Assembly: GCA_035288865.1 (NCBI GenBank)
Contig: DATDZA010000024.1
Span: forward strand, 6,972 to 70,971
DNA length: 64,000 nucleotides
DNA from: GCA-2688775 sp035288865
GTDB lineage: Archaea; Nanobdellota; Nanobdellia; Woesearchaeales; GW2011-AR4
Reading direction: 5' to 3'
Shown here: positions 43,513 through 52,711 of the stretch, one piece after another
Numbering within the stretch: position 1 is the first letter of the stretch
How the letters are laid out: each line of letters starts with the position of its first letter
The notes under the pieces: model-generated
What the model saw: only the letters and a program-made list of their open reading frames with translations
Told to the model about the DNA's origin: nothing
Database searches by the model: none
Program-made: the position numbers and the translations under genes

Positions 43513-44968
43513 TAAATCCTGCTCTGGTTATATTTTCAGTAAGCAGCCTGTAATCTTTTTTCTTCAAGTCGTCAAGAATTATTGATGTTACTTTCTTGTG
43601 CTTTTCATTCACTTCATAATCAACCATTTTTTTTATTTTATTTATTTTCTCCACAATTTCATTGGGAAAAATATGCAGATTATCTTCATTCAGGTATTGC
43701 AATGAATCTCTTAAATCATTGTCAAAATTTGCATAAATATCTTTGATATAATCCATATCTTTCTCCTCAAGCGCATTCAGCCCGATAATTTCCGGCGGCA
43801 ATCCATAAGAATAAAGCGCTGCGCAGAATGTAATTGCCCTCGGCAATTTCAATTCACCTATATTTCTCGAATAGCCATACAACCCAATATGAAGTTTTCT
43901 TTTTCTTCTTGATGGAATGTAAGGCGAGATGTTATTTATGTGTTCAACAACAAGCTTGATCTGTTTGCGGTATTCACCCATCAATTTGTCAATTATAGAA
44001 ACGCATTTTTTTTCATCAACAGGGACTGGCATTCCGGGTTTTGAATTGTTCAGGAACTCAACAGCACCATTAACTTCCTTTATGTTATAGTCATACTTGA
44101 AAGCAGATTGCAAAGTGTAAGTATGCACGCTTGGGTATCCCTGAACGCAGTTTTTAATATTTGTGGGCTTGAAATTTCCTCTGAACGGGGCGCTGCCGCA
44201 TCCGAGAATCGGCAAAATGTCAACTGATAATTTATCCTGCACTCCCCCAAGTTTATGAAATGCAACTTTAAGCATCAAAACTGTTGCGAGATTGCCATAA
44301 TTCAAAGCTGGGTCTGATCTTGCAAGCCAAACTCTCTGGTAATCATCAACTTTTTCTTCATTTAGGAATCCCTCAACTATTCTGTCGCAGTTAAGAATTG
44401 TATCTTTGTCCTCAATGAGCGGAATTATCCTCAATTTTTCCGGCTGGAATTTTCCAATCCACTGCGCAATAGTCATATCATCTCCAAGCTTGTCGTGCTG
44501 CTTTCCAACAACATAAGTTTTGTAATACTTTGCAATCCTTGTCAGCTCCCGATAGTCAGTCGTCATCGGCAGCGCAATTTCAAAAATAGGCGCAATGCCA
44601 TCATTATAAAATAATTTGGCTGCGTCAAAATTTCTCGGGATGCTCTCCAAAGTCTCGAGTAAAATTTTTGCCTCATTTTTTTCAACAGAAGGGTTTGGAA
44701 CTCTAAGCGTAAGAAAAACATCTTTTCCCAAAATATGTTTCTTAAAATATGGCTCATACTTTGTCAGCAATTTTTTTACAACAAAATTATCAACTTCCTT
44801 TCCCTCACAGTCCCATAACTGCTCCTTTGAATGAATATGAGAGAACGCATAGAAAACTTCCTTTATCTCATCTTCTCCTCCCAATTCCGCGCTGTCAGAA
44901 AAAAATGGCGTATTCACATTGTCCGGATGCTGCGTGGACATCGTCCTTGAAACGTTGTGTTTGGGCAT
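43493..44968 (-). CDS. ppcA: Archaeal-type phosphoenolpyruvate carboxylase
   Basis: PpcA carboxylates PEP to oxaloacetate, feeding aspartate and other biosynthesis. The 491-aa protein is the short archaeal form, not the about 900-aa bacterial one. It starts PKHNVSRTMSTQHPDNVN and carries LRVPNPSVEKNEAK, the segment SDPALNYGNLATVL, GCGSAPFRGNF and GYSRNIGELKLPRAI, all typical of the family. It is a single gene with its own upstream region, convergent with the unknown gene at 43033. Confidence 0.95.
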   Translation of the reverse strand: MPKHNVSRTMSTQHPDNVNTPFFSDSAELGGEDEIKEVFYAFSHIHSKEQLWDCEGKEVDNFVVKKLLTKYEPYFKKHILGKDVFLTLRVPNPSVEKNEAKILLETLESIPRNFDAAKLFYNDGIAPIFEIALPMTTDYRELTRIAKYYKTYVVGKQHDKLGDDMTIAQWIGKFQPEKLRIIPLIEDKDTILNCDRIVEGFLNEEKVDDYQRVWLARSDPALNYGNLATVLMLKVAFHKLGGVQDKLSVDILPILGCGSAPFRGNFKPTNIKNCVQGYPSVHTYTLQSAFKYDYNIKEVNGAVEFLNNSKPGMPVPVDEKKCVSIIDKLMGEYRKQIKLVVEHINNISPYIPSRRKRKLHIGLYGYSRNIGELKLPRAITFCAALYSYGLPPEIIGLNALEEKDMDYIKDIYANFDNDLRDSLQYLNEDNLHIFPNEIVEKINKIKKMVDYEVNEKHKKVTSIILDDLKKKDYRLLTENITRAGFIRGFLG

Positions 44969-45145
44969 AATTTAAAGGAGAAATAAAGGGTTTAAATAGA
45001 TTGCTTTTTGAAAATTTCAACAGCTGCCTAGATAAATATACTATACCTTTTTTGCTTTCAATAATGGTTTATTTCAGCTTAATGCAACTTTGCCTTCTTC
45101 AAGAACGAAAAATTCATCTGTAATTTTAGGAAAATATATTTAAAT

Positions 45146-46480
45146 TTATTTTCCATACTTATCATTCAATCTTAAAAGCACAGATTCTTGCAGCCATTTA
45201 GGCATTCCGGTGGTTTTTGCAGCACACCAATTATTTGCTAAATCACCCCTACTATAATTAGGGCTATTAACCCATAACTCAGCAATAGGCGTCTCATGCA
45301 CATTCCCATAAACCGATTCTGAATCGGATCTGCCCGGGCATAATTGGACCTGTCCATTTAATCTCATAAATAATCCGTTGGATACCTGATTGCACGGCGA
45401 AGTTCCCATGTAAGCAGAAATTTCCTCTTTTTGTATTTGTTCTAAAGTCATGATTCTTTCATCAATTGCTCGGGAATAAACAGCAACCATTGCCTCAATT
45501 AGTTTTTCGTGCGCAGGATCAATTCTAGTATTACGCCTCAATAAGCCTAAGGATTTGGGCCCAGATTCCATAGTTGGTGCTATTACCAAAGGAATGTTTC
45601 TTTTTGCAGCCCACGCATACATCTCAGGAATCTCATCTATCTGGTCAAGCCCAACAGGAGCTGCAATTAAAGATAATCTTTGGCCTCCTTTAGTACCATT
45701 AAATCCTGCATTAACAAGGTTTACCAAAGCCTTGTCTCGTTTTGACGTATAATCAGAAATTCCCCTATTAACAAATACCCCATTAACAACCTCATAGTTT
45801 GCAGTTTTATTAAAAGAGCCCACCATCTTGTCTTGCCTGTCAGCAAAAAATGAATTAAATCCAAGAAGTATCCGCACGTTATCATATTCAGCTATGGCTT
45901 TAACCAACTGTTCTGCCGTTTCAATTCCCAAATATCCAAAAGATTTTTTTGCAAGTTCATTATCTCCTAATTCCGCCCCTTTTGTAAAAATACTAATCGG
46001 CAGTTTCCTTTGTCTCGTAGCGTCAAGTATGTCAAATAAGTCGGGATTTTGAAATAATTCTCCGGGCCCGAGAAATTTTATGCTTTGAAGGCCTATCCTT
46101 ATAGCATCGTCTATATTTTTCATGGATTCTTGCCATGCCATAAGATTCTTACTATCCCCATAAACCGATTCCTCAGAAAAGCATCCCGGGCATTTCAGTC
46201 CGCAAGGATAGTTCTTTACCAAATCTACCTGTCCTGTTTTTGCGCGCCTTATAATATCATTTGATAGAAATTCAACGTCCATCGTTCCTATAGGGCGGAT
46301 TCTTTGCGAAATACCAGCTATTACTGCATCAATGGTTTGCCGTTTAACCACTTCATCAGTTAATGCCCAATCCAAAGGGCTTAATCTAAATCCTTCAGGA
46401 AATTTGCCAGACACGTAAATAGCCGGAATTAATTTTTCGTAATGCTCGACTCGGTCCCGTAAGGTTATTTCAGCCATCAT
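45146..46480 (-). CDS. Radical SAM protein with C-terminal Cys-rich extension
   Basis: This is a 444-aa radical SAM enzyme. The 4Fe-4S/SAM motif is CGLKCPGC (C93, C97, C100), followed by a TIM-barrel pattern (GLQSIKFLGPGELFQNPDL as the GGE-like SAM motif; ISIFTKGA). The C-terminal part (TSPCNQV, QLCPGRSDSESVYGN, NNWCAAKTTG) has a SPASM-like cysteine set for an auxiliary cluster, so it probably modifies a peptide or protein. The substrate is unknown, and no obvious precursor gene is next to it. The TATA element CCTATATAAG (minus, about 46520) lies 40 bases upstream. Confidence 0.85.
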   Translation of the reverse strand: MMAEITLRDRVEHYEKLIPAIYVSGKFPEGFRLSPLDWALTDEVVKRQTIDAVIAGISQRIRPIGTMDVEFLSNDIIRRAKTGQVDLVKNYPCGLKCPGCFSEESVYGDSKNLMAWQESMKNIDDAIRIGLQSIKFLGPGELFQNPDLFDILDATRQRKLPISIFTKGAELGDNELAKKSFGYLGIETAEQLVKAIAEYDNVRILLGFNSFFADRQDKMVGSFNKTANYEVVNGVFVNRGISDYTSKRDKALVNLVNAGFNGTKGGQRLSLIAAPVGLDQIDEIPEMYAWAAKRNIPLVIAPTMESGPKSLGLLRRNTRIDPAHEKLIEAMVAVYSRAIDERIMTLEQIQKEEISAYMGTSPCNQVSNGLFMRLNGQVQLCPGRSDSESVYGNVHETPIAELWVNSPNYSRGDLANNWCAAKTTGMPKWLQESVLLRLNDKYGK

Positions 46481-46607
46481 TTATCACATCATAAAATTGT
46501 TACTACTATTAAGTTAGCTTATATAGGGGATAGATAATAAACTTTCTCCTATTTTTTAACCATATTATAGAAATATTTATAAATAAATACAAGTAACGGT
46601 CAATAAT

Positions 46608-47606
46608 ATGGAAAAAATAAGGCTAGACTTGACTGACAGAAAAATACTGATAGAATTGGATAAGAATTGCAGAATCCATAATTCAGTCTTGGCAAAAAAA
46701 GTCCATAAATCAAGAGAATCAGTAAAATATAGAATCCAGCAGCTGCAAAAAAACGGGATAATCAGGAATTTTATAACTTCAATCGACCCAAACAAATTAG
46801 GCTATTATATGTTTAAAGTATATTTGAAGCTTGAAAATATTCCTGATGAAAGGGAAAAATTTTTTGAGGAATTAAAGGGTAATAAAGAAATATACTGGAT
46901 GGGAATTTCAGATGGTGTTTTTGATTGTGTTTTCGCAATGCTTTCAAAGAGCATAACGGAATATTACGAAAAAATTAATTCATTTCTATCAACATGGGAG
47001 CACCTCATAGTAAGCAAAGTCCTTGGAACAATGGTAGGCACATGGCAATTCAACAAAAGATTTTTCCTAAATGATAAAGATGGACAATATGTAACATTTG
47101 GAGGGGATATAGTAAATAATGAAATTAATGACTTAGATTATAAAATATTGAACATACTTGCTAACGAAGCAAGAATTCCGTTAACAGAGTTAGCCAGAAA
47201 AACAAAATCAACTATTGAAATTGTAAGGGGCAGAATAAGGAAACTTGAAGATAAAAAAATAATATTAAATTATAGAATTGCAGTTGATTTTAACAAATTG
47301 GGCTTAGAATTCTTTAAGGCAATTATTTACTTTAGAAAATTATCAAAACATGATGAAAAATCTTTGTTTGAATGGATGAGGGCCAATCCAAATTCACTCT
47401 ATTATATCCGAAGCCTTGCTCCATGGGAAGCGGAACTTGAATTTGCTGTTGAGAGCTACCAAGAATTTAACAAAATAATCAATGACCTAAGAAAAAAATT
47501 CTACAGTGTCATAAGAAACTACGAGCACCTTATAATGATTTATGAAAGCTGGATGCCGGCTTACCATGAAATGTTAAAAACAAATATCGGCCAGATTTCC
47601 ACATAA
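46608..47606 (+). CDS. Tandem Lrp/AsnC-family regulator
   Basis: This is a 332-aa regulator built of two Lrp-like halves. Each half has a helix-turn-helix (LDLTDRKILIELDKNCRIHNSVLAKKVHKS at 5-35; NDLDYKILNILANEARIPLTELARK at about 178-203) followed by a RAM-like alpha/beta sensing domain (YYMFKVYLKLENIPDE; LEFFKAIIYFRKL). Ordinary Lrp proteins are half this size. It is divergent from the radical SAM gene with TATTTATAAATA at about 46572. The ligand is unknown. Confidence 0.88.
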   Translation: MEKIRLDLTDRKILIELDKNCRIHNSVLAKKVHKSRESVKYRIQQLQKNGIIRNFITSIDPNKLGYYMFKVYLKLENIPDEREKFFEELKGNKEIYWMGISDGVFDCVFAMLSKSITEYYEKINSFLSTWEHLIVSKVLGTMVGTWQFNKRFFLNDKDGQYVTFGGDIVNNEINDLDYKILNILANEARIPLTELARKTKSTIEIVRGRIRKLEDKKIILNYRIAVDFNKLGLEFFKAIIYFRKLSKHDEKSLFEWMRANPNSLYYIRSLAPWEAELEFAVESYQEFNKIINDLRKKFYSVIRNYEHLIMIYESWMPAYHEMLKTNIGQIST

Positions 47607-47633
47607 AAAGCAGAATAATTTTGCAAAGTGCTA

Positions 47634-48236
47634 TTATTCCCGAACCAATTTGTCAAGCAATATTTTCCACTCTTCTTCTTCAAATGCGCCTATTGTATGG
47701 AAAGCTATAGTTCCATTCCTGCTGATTGCATATTTTGTCGTTGTTTTTGTTATCCCGTAATCAACAAGTATTTTTTCCTGCCCCTGCGCGAATATTGTCT
47801 TTTGAAGTTCAGGATATTTTTTCTTATATTCTTTAAGCTTAAGATAGCCTTCGCTTAAGTCAAGGCTTATTGATATAAAAGTTAGGTTATCTTCATAATC
47901 CCCGTAGACTTTTGATAAAGCTGCGTAGTCTTTTGCGCACCACGGGCACCATGTTGCCATAAAATAAACAATTACTGGTTTTTTCTGCCCAGTGAATTCC
48001 TGAAGCCTTATTGGTTTTCCCTCCGTCGTTAAAGTTGTGAAGTCCGGTGGAGCCTGGCCTACTCTGCTGCCTATAGCCCGCACCTGATTAAGATTTTGAG
48101 TTACTGATGAATATTTTGATTCCAGCTTATACTGGCCTGAAAATTTATATATCACAATGGCAAAGAATATTACAATAACGAGCATTACAAAAATTAGAAA
48201 AAAATTAACTTTCCACTTCCTATTGGTTTTTTGCAT
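47634..48236 (-). CDS. Membrane-anchored TlpA/ResA-like thioredoxin
   Basis: This 200-aa protein has an N-terminal transmembrane anchor (KVNFFLIFVMLVIVIFFAIV) and an extracytoplasmic thioredoxin fold. The redox motif is WCPWC in YFMATWCPWCAKDYAAL, with an AhpC/TSA-type start (GQAPPDFTTLTTEGKPIRLQEF). Such proteins reduce or deliver metal to cysteine proteins outside the cell. It lies 109 bases downstream of the copper ATPase gene on the same strand, in a metal/thiol cluster. Confidence 0.9.
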   Translation of the reverse strand: MQKTNRKWKVNFFLIFVMLVIVIFFAIVIYKFSGQYKLESKYSSVTQNLNQVRAIGSRVGQAPPDFTTLTTEGKPIRLQEFTGQKKPVIVYFMATWCPWCAKDYAALSKVYGDYEDNLTFISISLDLSEGYLKLKEYKKKYPELQKTIFAQGQEKILVDYGITKTTTKYAISRNGTIAFHTIGAFEEEEWKILLDKLVRE

Positions 48237-48345
48237 AATCTGTTACTGAATTTATCTGGCTTATTATCTCTTCTCCTGTTTTATCTCCGAAGATTATAGG
48301 AATTTAGACAATTTGATGGCCAGTCAAAATTCCTTGTAATAACCA

Positions 48346-51018
48346 TTATGTTTTCCATGTTTTCATTAACAGGCTGTTACTGACAACAGATACAGACGAA
48401 AATGCCATAGCAATTCCGGCAATTATCGGATTCAGCAAAAATCCGAAGAATGGGAACAATAAGCCGGCAGCTATCGGAATGCCTGCAGCATTATAGAAAA
48501 ATGCCCAAAACAAGTTCTGTTTTATCTTCTTTATTGTGTAGGAGCTTAGCTTAATAGCGTTAACAACGTCCCTCAAATCATTTTTAATAAGAATAATCGA
48601 GCCTGTTTCGATTGCCACATCTGTCCCTGCGCCTATTGCAATTCCGATATCCGCAGCAGCAAGGGCAGGAGCGTCGTTAATCCCATCTCCAACCATCGCA
48701 ACTATTTTTCCTTGTCCCTGCATTTTCTTGATTTCTTTTTCTTTATCTTGCGGAAGCACTTCTGCAATAACAATGTCAATTCCAACTTGAGAAGCTATTG
48801 CTTTGGCAGTCCTTTCGTTATCCCCGGTAATCATTATAGTGTCTATATTCATTTTTTTCAAATCATAAATCGCCTGCTTTGAATTTTCTTTTAAAGCGTC
48901 TGCAATCGCAATAATCCCAGCAATAGATTTATTCAAAGCAAGAGTCACAGTTGTCTTTCCCTGTTCTTCAAGATGTTTTATTTTTTCTTCCGAATCTTCA
49001 CTTATTTTAATGTTGTGCTCGTGCATCAATTTGTTGTTTCCAATTAAAATATTGTAATTTTTGTAAGTTGCAGTTATTCCTTTTCCGTGGATTGCTTGAA
49101 ATTTGCCGGCTTCACCTATAGTTATTTTCCTGTCTTTTGCAAGATTTATGATTGCTTCTGCCAGAGGATGCTCCGAGCTTTTTTCTGCTATGGCTGCAAA
49201 TTTTAACACTTCATTTTCAACATATTTCTTATCAAGAACAACAATATCTGTAACCTCAGGTTTTCCTTTTGTCAGCGTCCCTGTTTTATCAAAGACTACA
49301 GTTGTAATCTTATGAGCAGTCTCAAGCGCTTCTGCATTTTTAATCAAAATTCCGTGCTCTGCCCCCTTGCCTGTGCCAACCATGATTGCCGTAGGCGTAG
49401 CCAATCCCAAAGCGCATGGGCATGCAATAATCAAAACTGATATAAAAATTGTAAATGAGAAAATGAACGGGCTGAATGGAAGATTTAGAAAAGTTGAAGC
49501 GATGAAATACCAGAATAAGAAGGATAAGGCAGCTATTGCTATCACAACAGGGACAAAGATGCTAGACACTTTGTCAGCAAGCCTTTGTATCGGGGCTTTT
49601 GAGCCCTGCGCATCCTCGACTAATTTGATTATTTGCGCAAGCATTGTTTCGCTTCCAACTTCAGCTGCCTTAACTTTTAGCATTCCGTTTTTGTTTATTG
49701 TAGCACCAATAACTCTATCATTAACTTTTTTTGAAATAGGCATGCTCTCGCCTGTGAGCATCGATTCATCAACATAAGAAGAGCCAGATACTACAACTCC
49801 GTCTGTCGGAATTTTCTGGCCGGGCTTGACAATAAAAACATCCCCTATCTGCAGTTCATCTATTAAAATTTCAGCTTCTTTGCCGTTTCTTATTATAATA
49901 GCAGTCTTTGCCTGCAGTCCAATGAGCTTTTTTATGGCTATAGACGCCTTTCCTTTGGTAATAGCTTCAAAATATTTCCCAAGGAGTATGAAAGTTATAA
50001 TTATTGCCGACGTATCATAGTAGACGCTTCCAGGAAATATATTTGGAAGAAAAGTTGCAAGTACACTATATATGTACGCGGCACCTGTTCCAACTGCAAT
50101 TAGCGTATCCATGTTCGCTGTCCTGTTCATCAAACCTATATAAGTGCCAGTGTAAAATCTGTAGCCCAAGATAAACTGCACGGGTGTTACCAAAATTAAC
50201 AGCACAAAATTCTGGTAAGGGATTATTACTTTGAACCATTCAGGAAATGATAAAATGAAAATTGGAATGCTCAAAATAAATCCTGCAAAAACTTCCCACT
50301 TCAATTTTCTTATTTCTATTTGCCTTGCTTCTTCCGCCAGATTATTGCTTAGTCCAGTCTGCTCAATTGATTCATAGCCGGCAGTCTTTATTGCCCTCTT
50401 TATTTCTTCAACACTCGTCTGCTTAGGGTCATACTTGATAAAAGCATTCTCGTTTATGTACAAGTCTCTCGAAATAATTCCATTAACAATGTTAAGGGCA
50501 TTTTTTATGGTGCCTAAGCAATGTGGGTTGTCCATTCCAATTACTTTAAGTTTTAATTTAGAAGCATTGCCATTATCGACTTTATTTTCAATAACTTTAT
50601 ATCCGGTTTTCTTAATAATTTTTTTTAATGAATCCTCATTAATTTCATTTATATCGTAATCGATGCTTGCTTTCTCAGACGCAAAATTAACATTTGCATT
50701 AACAATACCTTTCGCCTTTCTAAGGGATTTTTCTATAGTATTTGCGCATGATGCGCAGTGCATGCCTGAAATAGAAATAGTTGTTTTTTGAATATTATTT
50801 TGGCTTATTTTTTTGTAGTTAGTCCTTTCACTTAATTTTGAAATTAATTTATTTTTTTTTGATTTTGAAAAAGCTGTTTTAGTTCTGGATTTGTTTTTAT
50901 TATTAAAATCTTCAAAACAGTTTTTGCTGCAGAAATAATATGTTTTATTGTTCTTTGTGATTCGAAACTTGGCCTTCTTTTCATCAATTTCCATTCCGCA
51001 TATCGGGTCTTTTGCCAT
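48346..51018 (-). CDS. copA: Copper-type P1B-ATPase with YHS domain
   Basis: This is an 890-aa heavy-metal ATPase exporting Cu(+) or a similar ion. Order from ATG 51018: a YHS/TRASH metal-binding domain (DPICGMEI...YYFCSKNCF, 1-42), a first HMA with GMHCASC (C88, C91), a second HMA whose motif has lost one cysteine (GMDNPHC), eight predicted membrane helices with IIACPCALGLATP, the phosphorylation loop VFDKTGTLTKGKPEV, and MVGDGINDAPALAAADIG. ATG 51018 fits the YHS start and lies 14 bases after the upstream stop. The longer frame to 51078 would overlap that gene. Confidence 0.93.
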   Translation of the reverse strand: MAKDPICGMEIDEKKAKFRITKNNKTYYFCSKNCFEDFNNKNKSRTKTAFSKSKKNKLISKLSERTNYKKISQNNIQKTTISISGMHCASCANTIEKSLRKAKGIVNANVNFASEKASIDYDINEINEDSLKKIIKKTGYKVIENKVDNGNASKLKLKVIGMDNPHCLGTIKNALNIVNGIISRDLYINENAFIKYDPKQTSVEEIKRAIKTAGYESIEQTGLSNNLAEEARQIEIRKLKWEVFAGFILSIPIFILSFPEWFKVIIPYQNFVLLILVTPVQFILGYRFYTGTYIGLMNRTANMDTLIAVGTGAAYIYSVLATFLPNIFPGSVYYDTSAIIITFILLGKYFEAITKGKASIAIKKLIGLQAKTAIIIRNGKEAEILIDELQIGDVFIVKPGQKIPTDGVVVSGSSYVDESMLTGESMPISKKVNDRVIGATINKNGMLKVKAAEVGSETMLAQIIKLVEDAQGSKAPIQRLADKVSSIFVPVVIAIAALSFLFWYFIASTFLNLPFSPFIFSFTIFISVLIIACPCALGLATPTAIMVGTGKGAEHGILIKNAEALETAHKITTVVFDKTGTLTKGKPEVTDIVVLDKKYVENEVLKFAAIAEKSSEHPLAEAIINLAKDRKITIGEAGKFQAIHGKGITATYKNYNILIGNNKLMHEHNIKISEDSEEKIKHLEEQGKTTVTLALNKSIAGIIAIADALKENSKQAIYDLKKMNIDTIMITGDNERTAKAIASQVGIDIVIAEVLPQDKEKEIKKMQGQGKIVAMVGDGINDAPALAAADIGIAIGAGTDVAIETGSIILIKNDLRDVVNAIKLSSYTIKKIKQNLFWAFFYNAAGIPIAAGLLFPFFGFLLNPIIAGIAMAFSSVSVVSNSLLMKTWKT

Positions 51019-51031
51019 TTTCCAAAAACTA

Positions 51032-51472
51032 TCAATTCCACTCAAATATTCTTTCCTGAACATTTGGAATTCCAACAATAATTATCTTAAATTTATTTAA
51101 AGTTTTATCAACATTAAAAACCAGAGTGCCGGAATTATGATGGCCTTGGAGCTCTGGAGCGGATATTGGATTAATCCTTTTTCCACCATATTCTAATATT
51201 GTAATCTTAGCTAAATCGTACTGGCTCAAATCAACCGAATGCGTATTGATGGCAAAATCAACCTTTAATTGCCAATTTTCAACTCTTTTTGGAGTCAAGT
51301 CAATCTGAGCACTCCCGGGATCTGTGCTTCCGGAAGTTATCATCTGAAATCCAGAATTTAGATTTTGTTCTTGTGCAGTAACTTCTGAATTATTTGTCAA
51401 GGTAAAAATCGTATAGGCTGCAATCCCAAAAACGACAGCAAGAATTCCATAGATAATGTAATCATTTCTCAT
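51032..51472 (-). CDS. Membrane-anchored protein of the copper cluster
   Basis: This is a 146-aa protein with an N-terminal anchor helix (YIIYGILAVVFGIAAYTIFTL) and an extracytoplasmic beta-rich domain (WQLKVDFAINTHSVDL, ITILEYGGKRINP, GHHNSGTLVFNVD, FKIIIVGIPNVQERIFEW). The LQGHHNSGTLVF segment is a recurrent feature of archaeal and bacterial proteins in metal-export clusters, but I cannot name the family. ATG 51472 begins one base after the upstream stop. The copper ATPase starts 14 bases downstream. Confidence 0.78.
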   Translation of the reverse strand: MRNDYIIYGILAVVFGIAAYTIFTLTNNSEVTAQEQNLNSGFQMITSGSTDPGSAQIDLTPKRVENWQLKVDFAINTHSVDLSQYDLAKITILEYGGKRINPISAPELQGHHNSGTLVFNVDKTLNKFKIIIVGIPNVQERIFEWN

Positions 51473-51473
51473 G

Positions 51474-51884
51474 TTAGCATTTTTCTCCATTTATCTTATC
51501 TTTGACATACCAAAAAACCCCAAGTGCAGCAATTAATCCCCCGATAACCCAAAAATAAATAGAAAACTTTTGCACTGATTGAAAAGGAGTTCCAGCCAAT
51601 ATGAGTCCAGCATTAAATATTATTAAATTTCTTGAAATGCATTTTCTCTGCACATAAACTATAATTGTAACAATAAGTAACAAAACAGCAATTGTCCATA
51701 ATGGAACTGCAACCTTAGTCAAAAAAAGCAAGGGCATTCCCGTAACTGTGATTCCGATTATTCCCAAAAGCGCAATTAATCCCAGGCACAAGCTGTGGCA
51801 AATCTGCCACGAGCCCATTACGCTTGCAGCTCCTGAAATGCTCCCAGTTGCACCTATAAATTTTTCTTTGATGTTTTTTATCAT
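51474..51884 (-). CDS. Four-helix membrane protein, possibly metal-related
   Basis: This is a 136-aa protein with four hydrophobic helices. A cysteine pair near the first helix (WQICHSLCLGLIALLG) and another at the end (RKC; GEKC) recall mercury or metal membrane proteins such as MerC/MerT, but the match is by pattern only. The start overlaps the stop of a possible small upstream ORF by ATGA-type coupling, and the next gene begins one base after its stop. Confidence 0.7.
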   Translation of the reverse strand: MIKNIKEKFIGATGSISGAASVMGSWQICHSLCLGLIALLGIIGITVTGMPLLFLTKVAVPLWTIAVLLLIVTIIVYVQRKCISRNLIIFNAGLILAGTPFQSVQKFSIYFWVIGGLIAALGVFWYVKDKINGEKC

Positions 51885-52015
51885 ATTGAATCAACAATTT
51901 CCTTTAATTTTTCTTGGGCTTGAACTGCAAATCCTTTAGGTTTTAAATTTCCAATTTTTTCCAACTGACGGGATTTATGGCGGCAACAAGAATCTTTTCT
52001 TGAGTAAAAAATCAA
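51881..52015 (-). CDS. Possible 44-aa Cys-containing protein, TTG start
   Basis: This is a short frame opening with TTG at 52015. It carries DSCCRHKSRQLEKIGNLK and ends KLKEIVDSI. Its stop overlaps the start of the next gene by three bases (in ATGA), which favours a real, coupled ORF or the tail of a larger, decayed one. No ATG is in frame and a TAG lies upstream. The paired cysteines next to His fit the metal theme of the cluster. Unproven. Confidence 0.4.
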   Translation of the reverse strand: MIFYSRKDSCCRHKSRQLEKIGNLKPKGFAVQAQEKLKEIVDSI

Positions 52016-52129
52016 ATTACATGGTAGGGTCTATTCCCAAATCCAGCTCCTCCTACAGTCCCCCTCATGCGCGTGCAATTGCTCCGCCATAATTTAATTT
52101 TAATTCCCTTCGTTCGGTACATATTTTAA

Positions 52130-52672
52130 TTATTTCTTAGCGCTTTTCAGTCCTCTCCAGGTTTTTGCAATCCACAGGTATACTAAAATTACAATCCCCA
52201 AAAGCAAAAGTATGTACAGCACGCCTACAAAACTAAAATACCCATAGCTATAATTTCCCATCATTCCAGAACCCATCATATTGCTCATTCCCATAGTCAT
52301 CATTCCTCCATTTCTAGCTCCCATCATTCCAGAACCCATCATGCCATAATTTGCAGAGCCGTTATAATCATTGCAATAAATTCTTTTTGCTATTGCAATA
52401 TGCATCAGCCTCAGGCTTTCAGAACCTTCGCCGCCCATCATTAGCTCCATTGCAATATGGGAATCTCCCGGATGCATCTGTTCCATATAATAATCCCCAA
52501 TCAATTCCGTCTGAGCCTCCGACAGTTTCGAGCAAGGCGTTTTTGCATTAATCAACCCTTTTGCTTCTGTAAATTCATCTTCCGCAGCATAAGCTGCCGC
52601 AGAAAAGATAATTAACATCAGCGATATCAAAATTAACTGCAGTTTTACAATATTTTTTTTCAATTTGTTCAC
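52130..52672 (-). CDS. Exported Met-rich membrane protein
   Basis: This is a 180-aa protein with a signal peptide (to about residue 29, ending AAAYAA). An extracellular domain has one Cys pair (CSKLSEAQTELIGDYYMEQMHPGD; RIYC). A Gly/Met-rich stretch (MMGSGMMG repeated, about 108-137) and one C-terminal membrane helix follow. Met-rich runs bind Cu(+), and YYMEQMHPGDSH recalls bacterial proteins of this type. It sits between an SDR gene and the copper genes on the same strand, supporting a copper-handling role. Confidence 0.8.
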   Translation of the reverse strand: MNKLKKNIVKLQLILISLMLIIFSAAAYAAEDEFTEAKGLINAKTPCSKLSEAQTELIGDYYMEQMHPGDSHIAMELMMGGEGSESLRLMHIAIAKRIYCNDYNGSANYGMMGSGMMGARNGGMMTMGMSNMMGSGMMGNYSYGYFSFVGVLYILLLLGIVILVYLWIAKTWRGLKSAKK

Positions 52673-52711
52673 CTTTTCTTAATTATATTAATAACAATAA
52701 ATCATCATATA

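Noticed and set aside
45074..45135. Coding-like minus-strand peptide (KITDEFFVLEEGKVALS)
   Set aside because: Only about 20 codons after a stop, with no start codon; too short to support.
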